From Rotaria sordida (lineage: Eukaryota; Rotifera; Eurotatoria; Philodinida; Philodinidae), in NCBI GenBank assembly GCA_905250125.1, contig CAJNOL010000609.1, forward strand, positions 1-64,000: 64,000 nucleotides of DNA, written 5' to 3'. Position numbers and translations under genes: made by a program. The notes beneath the pieces were generated by a model that saw only the letters and a program-made list of their open reading frames with translations, made no database searches and was not told the DNA's origin. Positions 49,013-61,540 of this stretch are shown here, in pieces; within the stretch, counting starts at the first letter, position 1; each line of letters opens with the position of its first letter.

Positions 49013-49267
49013 CAACGCGTTTTACATCAATAAAACATACCGTAATGAACGCGTTTTCGAACTGCTTGTTTGCGTTTATAGTGGAAAAAAACGCGTTTCA
49101 ACGCGTTTTAAAAACTGCGTTTAAGATCTAGCGAAAACATGCGAACCAGAAAAAAACGCGTTGAAACGCAAACTTCTACAAAAATCTTTTTCATGGGTAT
49201 AGCCAGAATATCTTCTGAAAATTTCACGCGGTTTGTATATACCTGGTCTAAGATCGATGTTTGAGGG

Positions 49268-50634
49268 ATGAAGAGAGATCTTTAAATGATCACGCATAAA
49301 GATTATAAAATAGGTTTTCATTTCTTTAAGCAATTTTCTTTTCTCACATGTTTCCATACCGTTGAAAACTTGTCTTTACAGTACATGCACTAAACATCTA
49401 GATTTCGTCTAAGCTAAGATGTTAGTTTTCTACGCATAATTATTACAAAGATACAGGTTAAGTGAAAATCTCAAAAAAAGTTTGAATTATTTTTGCCATC
49501 ATAGGAATAGAAAACATCAATGTCGTTCCATTACTCAGCTACTATGAGTAAGTTTTGTTTTTGTACAATTCAGTCTGATGCTTCTATTATTTATTTATGG
49601 CATTACACATATAATAAAAAATTGCGTAATCTATTCTTTTCTTACAATAGTCACGTACAGAAAAAAGAAAACATACGAATAAATTATTTCAAAAAAAAAT
49701 CAAATTTCTCTCATAGTGATTGAGTGAATCGATCGAAAACTGGTGTTTTTCTAAATCCATTTACAATTTTGTTTTCGTTTTGCTGTATGACACTAACTGA
49801 TTGAGAATTATGAATGTTGCAAATTTGAACAAATAATCTATAGTCAGAGCATATTAAACCACATGACAAGAAAAAAATAAGCTTTGATCTGTTGCCGCAA
49901 GTGATCGATCAAGATGGAGAATAGACATATAAAACATCAATGTACAATTTATTTTTATTTTAAAGAAATTCAATTTATTGATCTTCCTTCAAGCAATACC
50001 TTCTATAAAACATTACAACTAAAACATCAACAATAATTCTAAAAGTAATTGAAAACTTTTGAAATCTTAGTTTAACTTATATCTCTGTTATAATAATTCG
50101 TAGAAAACTAAAATACTTGTGTAAAGTAGATTTAGATTCCTGACAGAGTCGAAGGAGGTTCAGCCCCCTTCCTAAGAACCTTTGAGCTCCTAGTGAGGTT
50201 TTTTCTTCAAAAATTTCGTCATGAGACTGGAAGTTTCGTAGGCAGGCGGAAGGGGCTAAGTTTCCCCTAACCCAAAACTCTCGCTCCATCACTGACTTAG
50301 GTGTCTAATACATATACTGTAAATATGAACCTTCACTAGTATGACAACATGTGAGAAAAGAAACAAAAATATTTGTTAGCTTGAAGACTTAATAGAAAAA
50401 AGTATATCTCGATCTAAATATGAAACTAAGAAAAAAATTAATGAAAACTTTAAAAAAGAAGAATAGACTGCTTGAATATGAATTGTGATCAACCATTAGT
50501 TTTTTCAGAAAAATTGACGATATAGAAGGCTCAAAGAAAACAAAACTTATTGTACACTATTTATATTTTTATTTGAATAAAAACCTAAGAATAATGCAAC
50601 TGTCTGTAAATAAACTGTCAATAATAATATAGTC
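49268..50634. other. Gene-free stretch
   Basis: No gene supported. A modest GC-richer patch at 50140-50290 (CGAAGGAGGTTCAGCCCC, CTAGTGAGGTTTTTTC, GGGGCTAAGTTTCCCC) resembles a degraded repeat. Confidence 0.4.
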
Positions 50635-51639
50635 TTAAGGGATGGGTAATGTTACTTTTTGATCTGTTTTTGTTATTGTTACTTTAATAACATTAGCATT
50701 ACTTAATGGTTTAATTCGACGATTTCTTAAAAGCATATCTTTAACATTTTTGCGAAAAGTAGAAGAAGCAAGAAGATAAACATAAAATGTTATTGCATGT
50801 GTACTAAAACCAATAAGTACACAAATAGTATTAATTAGATTTTCTTGTGCCATACGTAAAGAACTTTTTGTTATTGACTGACTTGTTACAGTATAAATTT
50901 GCCAAATCATATTAGGAAATGAAGTAATAAGTATATCAATACTTTGAGCAATTAACATTCGAGTTATTTGATCATATAAACGAATACCACCTCTTAAATA
51001 TGTTGCTGGTTGTTGCCCTAAATTATGCCATGTTAACATACAAAAAATCGAAAGAACACTTAATGGTAAAATACTATAATGAAATAAATTAAAATACGAT
51101 GTAAAATAAGCAAAAATTGGATTAGCAATTGTACAAGATAATGGAGTCGGTGCTGTATAAAAAACGGCATAGGACGAAAAAATACTTGACCAAAAACAAA
51201 TCGATATAAATATTGACCAACGTGCTCGTTTAATTGTAATCAATCCATGACGATGCACATTATGACAGGAGGATAAATATCGATCGATTGCTGCAAGACA
51301 TACACAAGTCAACGAAACTGCACCAGCTGCTGTTCTTATCATCCAACGAACTTTACAAAGAACGACAGATGTATATACAGGATCAATAAGTGAAAAACCA
51401 CGAATAACTCGTGTAAGAAGCCCAGTTACTAGTACAACTTGACTAGCAATACAAGACGTAAGTAAAAATAATGAACTTGCTAAAGTTTTTAAACTTTCAA
51501 GACGAGCAAATGATATAACATTAATCATATTTCCAATAGTTCCCAGCAATAAAATAGTTAAACCAACATAAGCGAAAAGATCTTCGGCTATATCAAGCAA
51601 TTGTGTAACTTCATATTGATTTGTCGTAGTGGAACTCAT
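50635..51639 (-). CDS. Rhodopsin-like (class A) G-protein-coupled receptor
   Basis: The frame is 334 codons with no intron. Seven hydrophobic segments are visible. TM1 (about 22-46) has the class A GN pair (36-37). TM3 ends in DRY (119-121), the G-protein coupling motif. Cys95 at the top of TM3 and Cys169 in the second extracellular loop can form the conserved disulfide. TM5 to TM7 follow at about 183-205, 231-255 and 268-292. The tail is short and basic (LLRNRRIKPL). There is no signal peptide; the N-terminus has a Ser/Thr-rich stretch. TM6 lacks a clear CWxP and TM7 a clear NPxxY, as in invertebrate chemoreceptor or orphan peptide-receptor families. Ligand unknown. It likely acts in the plasma membrane. 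It sits beside a foldback element that begins about 95 bp upstream of the start. Confidence 0.88.
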   Translation of the reverse strand: MSSTTTNQYEVTQLLDIAEDLFAYVGLTILLLGTIGNMINVISFARLESLKTLASSLFLLTSCIASQVVLVTGLLTRVIRGFSLIDPVYTSVVLCKVRWMIRTAAGAVSLTCVCLAAIDRYLSSCHNVHRHGLITIKRARWSIFISICFWSSIFSSYAVFYTAPTPLSCTIANPIFAYFTSYFNLFHYSILPLSVLSIFCMLTWHNLGQQPATYLRGGIRLYDQITRMLIAQSIDILITSFPNMIWQIYTVTSQSITKSSLRMAQENLINTICVLIGFSTHAITFYVYLLASSTFRKNVKDMLLRNRRIKPLSNANVIKVTITKTDQKVTLPIP

Positions 51640-51735
51640 GTTTGTGTTCTAATAAATATTATCTTTCAAATATTCACTTAATTATAAATACAACTTCTCG
51701 AAAGAGAAAAAGATAGAATAGGAAAAGAATTGCTC

Positions 51736-52417
51736 TCATCTGACGAGGGAACCACCTGAAGTGACACTTTCCGTTTTTGCTCAATCATATCTCATTTGAT
51801 AGAGTATAGCTAGCGAGTAAAAAGCCTAAAGAAATTTCTCCCCATGCTTTGTTTTTCAAAAACTGTAACTATTTTTCTATTTTATTTCTTGTATACATTT
51901 TCAAGAAAGCCGTGGGAGATCTCAGAATTCGAAAAAATCATATTTTTGAATTTTGACCTCAAAATTTGCACATATACAGATCTCATATAGACTAATTTTC
52001 AATCAAAGTCTCAGAATTTTTCAGCAATATCGTCTCTAAATACGCAGCTTCCTAGATGTACCTCCTTTCTCATAAGAAAGATCCGTAACTACAAATTTGA
52101 AAAGGTTCATTTTTCCAAGAAATTTTGTCAAAAATTCGTGAAACTTTTAGGGAAAACTAGTCTATATGAAATCTATGTATGTGCAAAGTTTGAGGTTAAA
52201 ATTCAAAAGTACGATTTTTTCGAATTCTGAGATCTCCCACGGCTCTCTTGAAAATGTATACAAGAAATAAAATAGAAAAATAGTTACAGTTTTTGAAAGA
52301 CAAAGCATGGGGAGAAATTCCTTTAGACTTTTTGCTCTCTAGCTATACTCTATCAAATGAGATGTGATTGAGCAAAAACGGAAGGTGTCACCTCAGGTAG
52401 TTCCCTCGTCAGATGAA
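51736..52417. mobile_element. Foldback element with long inverted arms
   Basis: It begins TCATCTGACGAGGGAAC and ends with its complement CCCTCGTCAGATGA. The arms pair for about 280 bp (51736-52020 and 52140-52417), including AGATCTCAGAATTCGAAAAA against TTTTTTCGAATTCTGAGATC. The 120-bp centre is unique. No open frame. It lies 5' of the GPCR gene and could influence its promoter. The stretch 52418-54700 shows no gene. Confidence 0.9.
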
Positions 52418-54704
52418 TAGATTTTAACAATATTTCTTGATATTTTTTAATTTCAAAGATGTTGACAGTATATGTCTTGCAATAAAAAGATAAACAGAAT
52501 TATCTGTTACAATCTGTAAGGAAAAATCTAAAATCTAATTTTTCTTGATGTAGAATTCAAGAGTTATAAACGATTGTGCGACACAAATACAAATATTTTC
52601 CAAAGAAAATTCCTATGAAATAATGTTTTCTTACATCGTATAACTATGAAAATGAATTTTTTCATAAAACAACAGGCGTCAATTTTTTCCTGCAGTAAAC
52701 TGTCATTAAACTAATTTTTATGTAAGTATATAAATTAAACATTGTGTTACATGACGTAAATGACTTATGAAAAAAAGAAAATGACAAATCTGTGCTACTT
52801 AATTACATAGAAAAGCCTTGTCAAGAATATTATCTAAATCAAACTGCGAAAATATTTTTTTTCTTAACAAAAGACTACTTGTATTAGTAAGATTATTACA
52901 AGTGTTTTTACCTGAATAAGAACTAAATTTAGGATAAAACAAGAAAGCAATTACGTTGGAAAAAAATTATTGTTTTGATGAAGCGTCTATATCATTAAAA
53001 AATGAAAATTAAAAATAAATAACTTCTAGGATACTTTATTTTATAACTCAACTGTAAAACACAATATGATGTTGCTAAATTATCCTTCATTTTTCTCTTT
53101 CTTACATACGACAAGGTTAACTAGAAACGTCATTTACTATGTCAAACAACTGTCTACATCAAAGTTTATTGAGTTGAAATAAGTAAATCTTATTTTAAAA
53201 GACAGCTGTTATGTCCGATATTAACATTGATGTGTATAACGTATTTATTAAGATATTACTTAAGTTTTTCTTACCAGTTATATTTTTATTGAATCAAAAA
53301 ACAACAATCTCCTCTCTCTTTCTACTCGAATTACCCCAACCTATAGATGTAATCACGCATTACTCACTGCGCAATAAATTTCAGTGTAAAATCAAGAAAA
53401 ACCGTTTCCTTACTTTTACGAGAAAAGAAAAAAAAGAATAACAATAGAGATTAAAGAAAACGAACAAGAGTTGTTAGATCAAAGAAAAGAACACACTAAG
53501 GAAAATATCTAACAGAACGAAAGAAAAGACATAGTTAACCATATATGCATGAAACGAAAGAAAGAGAACGAACATATATGGATAATACATATAACATCTT
53601 TTTTCTTATGGCGCATCTAACATGAGCGTCATAATAGCAGCTTATGTCAGATATAAAGAAGGATGAAGCCTAGATGAATAATAATTCATATTGGTGCGTT
53701 ATTTTTCTGACTAAGACTTCTTTCCTTTGTTAGTCAGCCTTCATTGAAATTAATTTATTTCGCAGAGAATGCTTCTGCTAACAAAAAAACAGAAGAAAAC
53801 TATCGCAAGAATTGTCAGCAGGAACTTTTTTCTTCGTAAGTTTGATTTGAATTGATATAAACTTCTATAGTTTTTTTTTTAACAGTCATAAGGAATTTCA
53901 TACGTAAATAAAAAAAAACAGTCATGAAACATTTGATATATAAACAAATAATTATGAATAATTAAAATATTTATTCGAATCTTTGTTCTATAGAAATGGT
54001 TTTTATCTAACACAAATGCATTTATAAATTGAAAAAGAATACAGTTTATACAGACGTTAATTAATTATCATAGTCTTGTTATTATTTTAAAGACAGGTTC
54101 TATCTTCTTCAAAGCGTAATATTCTCTTCAAAAAATTCTACTACTTCATGTTTTTAGGAAATGATATTGAATACTATTACTGAAATACAATAGAACTAAA
54201 CATGTAGAAATCCTTCTTCACATTAGAAAGATATAAATTCAAAGATGAAACCTATCAGCTCAATCTCTGTCAGATTAAGATGTAAAACACGATCTGCTAC
54301 TCTTGCTAATCACAGACAAATTTTCCTATTCTATCTATTTCAGAATACATTTCTTCACCATTCTTTTACTTAATGCTACACAGATGCAATAAGACAAGAA
54401 GTTACTGACATACCTTTTGTGATCGTATATCAATGTCTTTCACTGCCTGTGATACAAGGAAGGCTGTGTCCCTAGGTGTCTGTCACGATCTGTAGAGAGG
54501 ATTTCAAGTTTTTACCTCTATACTTCAACACTACTTTTAGATCGTATTTCACAAAATCTGACACATGAATTACTTCAAATAAAAACTATGACTGATTTTT
54601 CATATCAAAATCTTATAATGGAATAAAATATGTGTTGCCGATGGTTTGCATAAACCGAGATATTCAAATTTCAAGATATGTTCAGTGTGTATAATATGTC
54701 CATA

Positions 54705-54903
54705 ACTCGAAATTTCGGAAATATTTATTTTTCTTTATTTATTATGGTTGAACAGAGCTCGACAAATTGCATATGAAGGATATTTTTCAAATATAAATAA
54801 GCAATTTAGATCTATTTGCCATTATATTTGAAAAATACTTTTTCCTATGTAACTCTACGAGCTGTGTCCTTCAAAAAGAAAGAAAAATAAGTACTTCAGA
54901 AAT
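54705..54903. mobile_element. Short hairpin MITE
   Basis: AGAGCTCGACAAATTGCATA...GATATTTTTCAAATATA at the left pairs with TATATTTGAAAAATACTTTT...CTCTACGAGCT at the right. The pairing extends outward through AAATATTTATTTTTCTTT against AAGAAAGAAAAATAAGTACT. Non-coding. Confidence 0.7.
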
Positions 54904-56394
54904 TAGTGGTGAGAGATAACTTGACTTGAACTTGGTTAATCTTCTTGCGTGCTAGTACAAGAGATTCTATTCTCAGTTAATCTGTATATTTTAGTTTTGG
55001 ATCTTACGAATGCATTAAAAATCATAGATAATAAGACGAAAAACAATTGGAAAAAGAAGATTTTTCTAATTATTCTATATCTACAAGTTTAATAAACTTA
55101 TTATGAATACTTATAGTATGACTTAATCTTTATGAAAATAAAAATATGACATCTCACGCAATCAAATCAATTAGTAGTTAAAGCAAAATCATTATTCTTT
55201 TATTTATTGTTTTATTCCATTATATACTACTAATGCACGTTCAATTTCACATGATTTTGAACTAACAAAAATAAAATAATTAATGCTCTTAAATAAATTT
55301 AATATCATTTAGTAATTACATCATGATATTGAAGAACAACAAAAAGAAACTATGCAAATATTTAAAAAAAAAAGGGTAGGTCTATATATATTAGATCATT
55401 TGGTATACCTTTGTGCTCTATAATGAGTGAAAAGACCTGATATGAATATTACAACAGCAAAAACGTCTAAATTACACTATCTTAGCAATAATCTAAAGTT
55501 TACAAAAACAAGTATACTACTCAAAGCTTACTGAGAGTGTTGGTTCTGAAGTTATTGCGCATGATAACTTTTTCTCTCTTCTTAACTAACTTTTATTTAG
55601 ATTTATTTTTTCTGAATTTTTCAGAAATAAAAAAAATATTGGTAATTATACATTTGAATATGAATTTCTGTCGATAACAGTCACACATATTCCATGTTTA
55701 AGTGTCATAATTACATTTTTTTTTTATTTCTGTCACAATACATTAATTAGATACTACGTATAAAAAAAAGAAATTGAATAAAATAATGTATTTTACACCA
55801 TTTTAATGAAGTTTTTTCTGAGAAAAATAATGGTCGAAATAAAAGAACGACATTTCTGATGACGAAATTGACAAAAACATTCATACTTTTCAAAATTATT
55901 GAGAGATTTTTGAAAGTTTTCTTTTGTGAACATGACGACTTTTACATCAAAATCATGTCATGAAAAAATAATGGTGTAGTTTGTATGCAATCCGAGTCTT
56001 CTGCAAAATTCAAGAGAAATAACTTAACCTTGACTTTTTCAAAAGTTCAAGTTGATCGTCCTTCGAGAGCCTACGTAGCAAGCTGCCGAAAAGTTCATTT
56101 TACTTCGTATTCACGATCAAATACATTCTATTTTTTGTAAAAATAGTACGTGTAATGATAAATATGTATATCAAGTTAAAATTGATCATTTTTCATCATG
56201 TTTTTTACGTTGAAGTCATCAATTGAAACGATTTTCAATTCAAAAAATAATAAATTTACTCATCCAGACCATAGTAAAATTTGTGGATTCTAATAAAAAA
56301 GTTGTATGAAATTCAAATGATAATTTTGATTTTACTTAAAAACTGAACGTTATGCAACAAAAATGATACAAAAGTAATGAAGATAATGTAACAA

Positions 56395-56600
56395 TTTTGC
56401 TTTTCTCAGAATAATCAAATTCTTGCAATGACAATGATGCAAAAATAATGAAAGTAATGGAATGAAAATGATGTAGAAGCGTTGGAATGATTTGAATTTC
56501 TCAAAATAATGAACTTGATAGAATGAAACTCGTGCGCAAGTAATGTGATGATTTGAATTTTTTCGGAATAATCAAATTCATGAAATTCTTTTGATGAAAT
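56395..56600. repeat. Degenerate GAATTTGATTATT/AATAATCAAATTC array
   Basis: AGAATAATCAAATTC, AAAATAATGAACTTG and GGAATAATCAAATTC recur at roughly 70-90 bp, with TGATTTGAATTT in the opposite orientation. The remaining gene-free part of 54904-57130 holds nothing supportable except a possible LRR-like minus-strand fragment around 56900-57000. Confidence 0.4.
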
Positions 56601-57134
56601 TCTAAGCATAATTATGTAAATGACATTTTTTTCATTGCTTTTTATTCTATCAGTAGTTTACATTCACAATGTAGTACCGATATAACAAGAACAACTCTTG
56701 TTTCAAGTAAAGCAAAATCATGTCCAACAGAATTTCATGAACCTAGAGCAAAAGAAAGAGAGACATATAGACGAACTAAATTTTGTTTGAGTCTGGTAAT
56801 TAAATCGTACATCCATTGTTTATAATCAAACTCTAATGAACGAGATAGGTATTTTTCACATTGATTTAAACCATAATAGTGGTTAAGAATCATAGATATT
56901 CAAAAGCAGAAATTATTCCATTTGGTAAAATGTAATCGACTGCTTCAATGGATGATTGTAAAACATCAAGGTATAGAGAGTCCAAATGATTAAATCTCCA
57001 AAACATAAACTTATATATTTTTCATTTCGACAATGAGTAATTGTTTGATCTACGACTTCATTCGATTTAATTCGAATCTTCTTCAACGATTTGTTTACTC
57101 GATTATAGTACGTACATGATTGAGAATAATTACG

Positions 57135-57480
57135 TCTTACTGGTAAAACTAAACATTGACTTAGTCCATATGATATAGTTTCTCTTTCAGCAAGTACATT
57201 ATAGACAGTTATAACTAATGCAACATCTATGAGTTGCTGAGGAGTGGTCGATGTATCACTTCATCTACTAACATTAACAAGTATGAAACAAGAATTAAAT
57301 GAAGCTGCTCAACCATCAATAATGAAAATATATACTGATGACATATTAGAACGTTGTGTGAAAGAGTCAATGCGTGATATATAGAAATCTGCGTTACTAT
57401 TGTATTGTGGTCACGATCCTGAAGACTTCTCAAATCCAGTTAAAACCATGTTAATAAAGTTTTGGAAAATTTTTCCTTTA
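57135..57480 (+). pseudogene. Unidentified decayed gene
   Basis: One plus-strand frame reads protein-like for over 110 codons: SPYDIVSLSASTL, then GVVDVSLHLLTLTSM, KQELNEAAQPSIMKIYTDDI, LERCVKESMRDI, and after a TAG KSALLLYCGHDPEDF. It is broken by TGA and TAG codons (for example TGA at 57238-57240 and TAG at 57381-57383) without clear indels. Protein-like pieces continue in other frames to about 57900 (STHEIITNASFECLDGT). The minus strand is also open in places, but its stops are all TGA, the complement of plus-strand TCA serine codons, which favours the plus strand as sense. No family recognised. Confidence 0.4.
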
Positions 57481-58585
57481 AACACTAAGATTGTCAAAAT
57501 TGACGACAGTTTATGAGTAAACTGCAAATTTCAAAAAAAATCTTCGATTTCTGCATGACTTTAGTTTTTGTCATAGTTATCGTAACGAGAGACTTGGTCA
57601 TGGGTTGGAGTCACGCCTAACTATGACTTCTAACTACGTTGTAGATCTTTAGTCATATAATTAGAATTTACTCTATCAACACATGAAATAATTACAAATG
57701 CATCGTTCGAATGTTTAGATGGAACAATAGTTGATTTTAGAGAAAAAAAATGATATTCTTATATATCCGATATTATTAAAATATTTTGATGTAAATTTAT
57801 TTGGTCTGAATTCATATGAATATCAATATGATTGATTTATTAAAAAGTTCAAATCATTATCAGTTATATGATGTGACTGCAGAAATACTATGTATCTCAA
57901 ATGATATAGAAGAAAAGAATAATATGAAAATATTAGCCATTTAAATCATTCATTATATAGATATTGAATCTATCAACATAATAGAGAAAGAAAAAAAAGC
58001 AAGATTGCGGAAATGCGTAATTATGATATGATTATTCAAAATTAATTTCCTGTGATGGACTTGTTATAACTCCCTATCCCATTATTTTCTCGTGACTAGG
58101 GAAAAACGCCCTTCTTCAAAACAAAAAAACATGCACTCAGTCTTCTTTTCTCCTCCTCCGAAGCATTCTCTCTCTCTGCCGTATGTCATGATGTACTCCA
58201 ATTCTCCTAGAGATAGCTGCAACGAAAGAGAACAGAAGAGAAAAGGTAAAAGCATTAACGAATGCATCACGAAACATGAGAGCAGAGAGTACGGAGCACT
58301 GTGTACAGATATACAAAAAAGCATAAATAATTTTCCTATAAAAATTTGAATTAAATATGTAATCGTCATTTGATGATAAACCAATATAGATCTGTTTACA
58401 AAAATGCGTCACGTTCGTTTTCAGTTTTAACTAATAACTGTATTTTTAGTTTACATTCAAGATTTCATAAACCTTTGGCATTTATTCCGGGCATTTTTTT
58501 TTCTTGTATATCCCGTTTCCTTACTTACAAATTTCACATATCATTTCAAATTAACAATTACGTCAAGTAATATAATACACAGTGA

Positions 58586-58598
58586 CCCCCCCCCCCCC
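58586..58598. repeat. Run of 13 cytosines
   Basis: A C13 homopolymer stands alone in very AT-rich sequence, between gene-free stretches. It may be a genuine mononucleotide tract or an assembly artefact. No supportable gene lies in 57900-59270. Confidence 0.8.
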
Positions 58599-59269
58599 AA
58601 AAATTACTCGGCAAGGATTTGTTTTCAATTTTTTCCGCTGCCGTAAGTGCTGCACTCAAAGGTATGGCTTCTGGAAAGTCCGACACTAAGCTTTTCAGCT
58701 CATAGAATTCTCAAGTAGGATTTTGTATGAATCATCTCACATGACAAAGCAAAAAATTTTCAAAAGTAAAACATTTTCGAGTTCTCTGCAATGTGTTTTG
58801 GTCGCAGTACATCATTTTTACGAAAAGCAGAAAAATCCTTCATGTTTTATTTTGTGCATGGAAATAAAATTTTTGCGCCTTCCGTAAGACTCATGTATCT
58901 CGGTCGAAAAAGGTTACAGAGAGGAGATGGAAGACATTTCAATTCGAAGAGAATCATGTCCTTTATTATTCTGAGCAGTTCAAACAGAATTCTATTTGAG
59001 AGTTCTACGAGCTGAAAAACTCGATCTTAGGGTTTTTAGAGATCCTATCTATTCAAAAGCTAGTAATAATTTTTATCTTCGAAAGCTCTTGTTAGAAATG
59101 AAATCTTATACTCAAATTACTATTTGGATTGCTCGTAGCGTTTATTGCAATGAAAAAAACTGAAAACGAGCCTGATCGAACACTTTTGGGAACAATTGTA
59201 ATTTCTTTTTGTAATTGTATTTTCGAACAAAGCCATGCTTTTCATAATCGTATCATTATTCCCTCGACT

Positions 59270-60560
59270 GAAGGGAGGGTCATATGAAAAAAAATAGTTT
59301 GTCCGTTTGCTTGTCGTCGGGTCAAAGCTCAAAGATTAAAAAAACATCAGAGGTGAAGTTCATTTAGGCGTAACTTTTAAAGTTTCACCAAAGACAATCC
59401 AGGTCGGAAAATCCGAACCTTAGATCAGGTTTTATATCCGGCCACCCCATTGACTAAAAAGCCGCTCAATCAGAAATGGGCTTTTTTATTTTAAGCTTTT
59501 TGAGCCTTATGATGAGACATTACTGTAGGTTATCGAGGGTCAGGAGTCCAAATCTGAGGTCGGATTTTAAATCCGATCTTCCCATTTGTTAGGAAGCCGA
59601 ACAATCAGAAGTGAACTTTTTTGTTTCAAGCTTTTTTGGCTATTTGACGAAACTTTACTATAGGTTATCGAGAGCCGGAATTCTTAATCTGAGGTCAGAT
59701 TTTATATTCGATCTTCCGATTGACTAGAAAGCTGACCAATCAGAAATGAGCTCTTTTACTTTAAGCTTGTTGGGTCGTTTGACGAAACTCTGCCGTAGGT
59801 TATCGAGAGCCATGATTCCGAATCTGAGGTCTGATTTTATATATGACCTTTACATTGGCTAGGAAGCCGATCAATCAGAAATTAGTTTTTTTATTTTAAG
59901 TTTTTTGCGACTCCTGATGAAATTTTACTATAGGTTATCGATGGCCAGGATTGCAAATTTGAGGTCAGATTTTATATGCGATTTTTCCTTTGACTAAGAA
60001 GTTGACCAATCAGAAATGAGCGTTTTTATTTTAAGCTTTTGATCATTTTAATGAAAATGTACTAGTGGTTATCGAGAGCCAGGATCCCGAATCTTAGATC
60101 GAATGTCACAGCAGGCCTTCACATTGGCTAGGAAGGCGACCAATTAGAAATGAGCTTTTTTATGTTAACCTTTTTGAGCGTTTTGATGGGCTTTACTATA
60201 TATAACCGATAGCCAGGATTCTGAATCTGAGACCGGATTTTATATGTTAAAAAGGTTGACAAAAGTATATTGGGTTCAGGAAATTCGAATCTGAAGTCGG
60301 TTTTTCAAAATTTTCAACTTGATTTTTTTCAGTTAGGAGTTGCGCTTTTTGAGAAAATAACGATTTTTCATTAAGCTTAATCGAGGGAAACCGTGGTCGG
60401 AAAAGTTGAATCTAAAGTCAATTCTTCAAAATTTTAAATTTGATTTTTTCGGTCAAAGAAAGGGTTTTTCGAGGAAATAACGAGATTTTAGAAAAGTTGG
60501 CGAGCCTAAATCAGGGTCAGGACATTCAATTCTTTACTATATTGCTGGAAGTTTGCCGCT
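59270..60560. repeat. Composite satellite element, block 1 (135-bp units plus about 122-bp units)
   Basis: A head (59270-59390) leads into six or seven tandem units of 135 bp. The phrase AGGTTATCGAG recurs at 59527, 59662, 59797 and 59932, then in degraded form near 60066 and 60200. Each unit carries GAATCTGAGGTCGGATTTTA, a TTGGCTAGAAAGCCGACCAA segment and TTTTATTTTAAGCTTTT. A tail (60330-60560) has two units of about 122 bp marked by GAGAAAATAACGA/GAGGAAATAACGA. The same head-array-tail order occurs at 62770-63700, so it may be a mobile composite rather than a simple satellite. Confidence 0.88.
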
Positions 60561-60751
60561 ATAAGTTTACAATCAGGGTAAGGTTTTTTTAAGGAAACAA
60601 TAAGTTTTCGGTGTATTGAACATTGAATGATATGAAATAAAATGAGCTAGTGATGTGGCAATGATTGGGAGAGTAACGTATTCAAATGTGTTAGTGGGAT
60701 TACAGGATCGACTATCTCACTAGTGTAAACTATATTTGAGGCTTTTTCCAC

Positions 60752-60840
60752 AGTGTGGGTATAGGGTGTAGGTGTGAGGTAGAACAAGATCAACCCGCTC
60801 AGACGTATACTTACACCGACATCGACACCCACACCACACA
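60752..60840. repeat. Inverted telomere-like repeat
   Basis: CAGTGTGGGTATAGGGTGTA is followed after a spacer by ACACCGACATCGACACCCAC and ACCACACA. Both arms are degenerate TGTGGG/CCCACA. Confidence 0.7.
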
Positions 60841-61540
60841 GTAATCCTAATATCCAAATTCAAGCTTAAGTTAATGCGACTTGATTGGCATCTAAGCCTG
60901 CTCGCATTGCGTTTTTTCTGGCTTACTATTCCATTATTCGCATTTGTTTTTCAGCAAATGGTCTGACTCATGAAATTTCTTGCCACTATGACTGAAAGAA
61001 GGTAATATAAACAAATATATAAAACTGAAGCCACATTTTTTTACGATTAAAAGAGAGTAACTAGCTATTGCTCAGGTGGGTTCAAATAATGAAGCGACTA
61101 GCCGCGAGTGGCGTCCCAAAGGGGCGCTTACGAACGATTGGTCATTCCTAGTTCAGGGTCACTGTTGATTCGCCTTACAGGTAATCTATATAAATACTAG
61201 GTTTTTTTGGCGAATATTGCACTAAGGTTCTCGTAGTGAGGCCTTCAAGTGAACCTCTGATTGGCTAGCTCGGCAATGAAATTAAAGACATAAGGAATAG
61301 TTCACAATAAAGTTTTGGTTTTGAAGTTTCCCATGCAGAATTCTCATATTATAACTCTAACAACTTTTGGAACTGTTATAGTGTGATCAGTGATATGTGG
61401 TATTTTCATTTTTTTCTTTCTTCTGTTCTCCTATCGTACATAGATGACATGTACGATGCGCATATATGTCTTTTCTTCTCTCTTCTCCTTCTCTTCTCTT
61501 AATATAGTATAGATGTTTCCCATCTCATCATGCATACTTG

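Larger units (their letters stand above)
46670..49197. mobile_element. 2.5-kb TIR element with AACGCGTT-rich arms
   Basis: It has perfect 12-bp terminal inverted repeats, CCCATGAAAAAG ... CTTTTTCATGGG, flanked by TA on each side. The arms (46700-47060 and 49010-49185) are packed with degenerate CGTTTGAACGC, AACGCGTTT and GCGTTTGAACGCATT words in both orientations. The interior (47060-48600) is AT-rich, with no frame longer than about 90 codons, so it is non-autonomous. A five-unit 30-bp minisatellite and a foldback element are nested in it. The element interrupts a repeat that is intact at 24982-25614, which supports a real insertion. Superfamily unknown; TA duplication suits Tc1/mariner-like transposition but arm structure does not. 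Confidence 0.85.

Noticed and set aside
57000..57449. Minus-strand open stretch with only TGA stops
   Set aside because: The stops are complements of plus-strand TCA codons and the plus strand reads as the better protein, so the minus frame is probably a shadow.
58082..58412. Three overlapping frames of 85-100 codons on both strands
   Set aside because: Mutually overlapping, hydrophobic or low-complexity, no family resemblance or splice signals.
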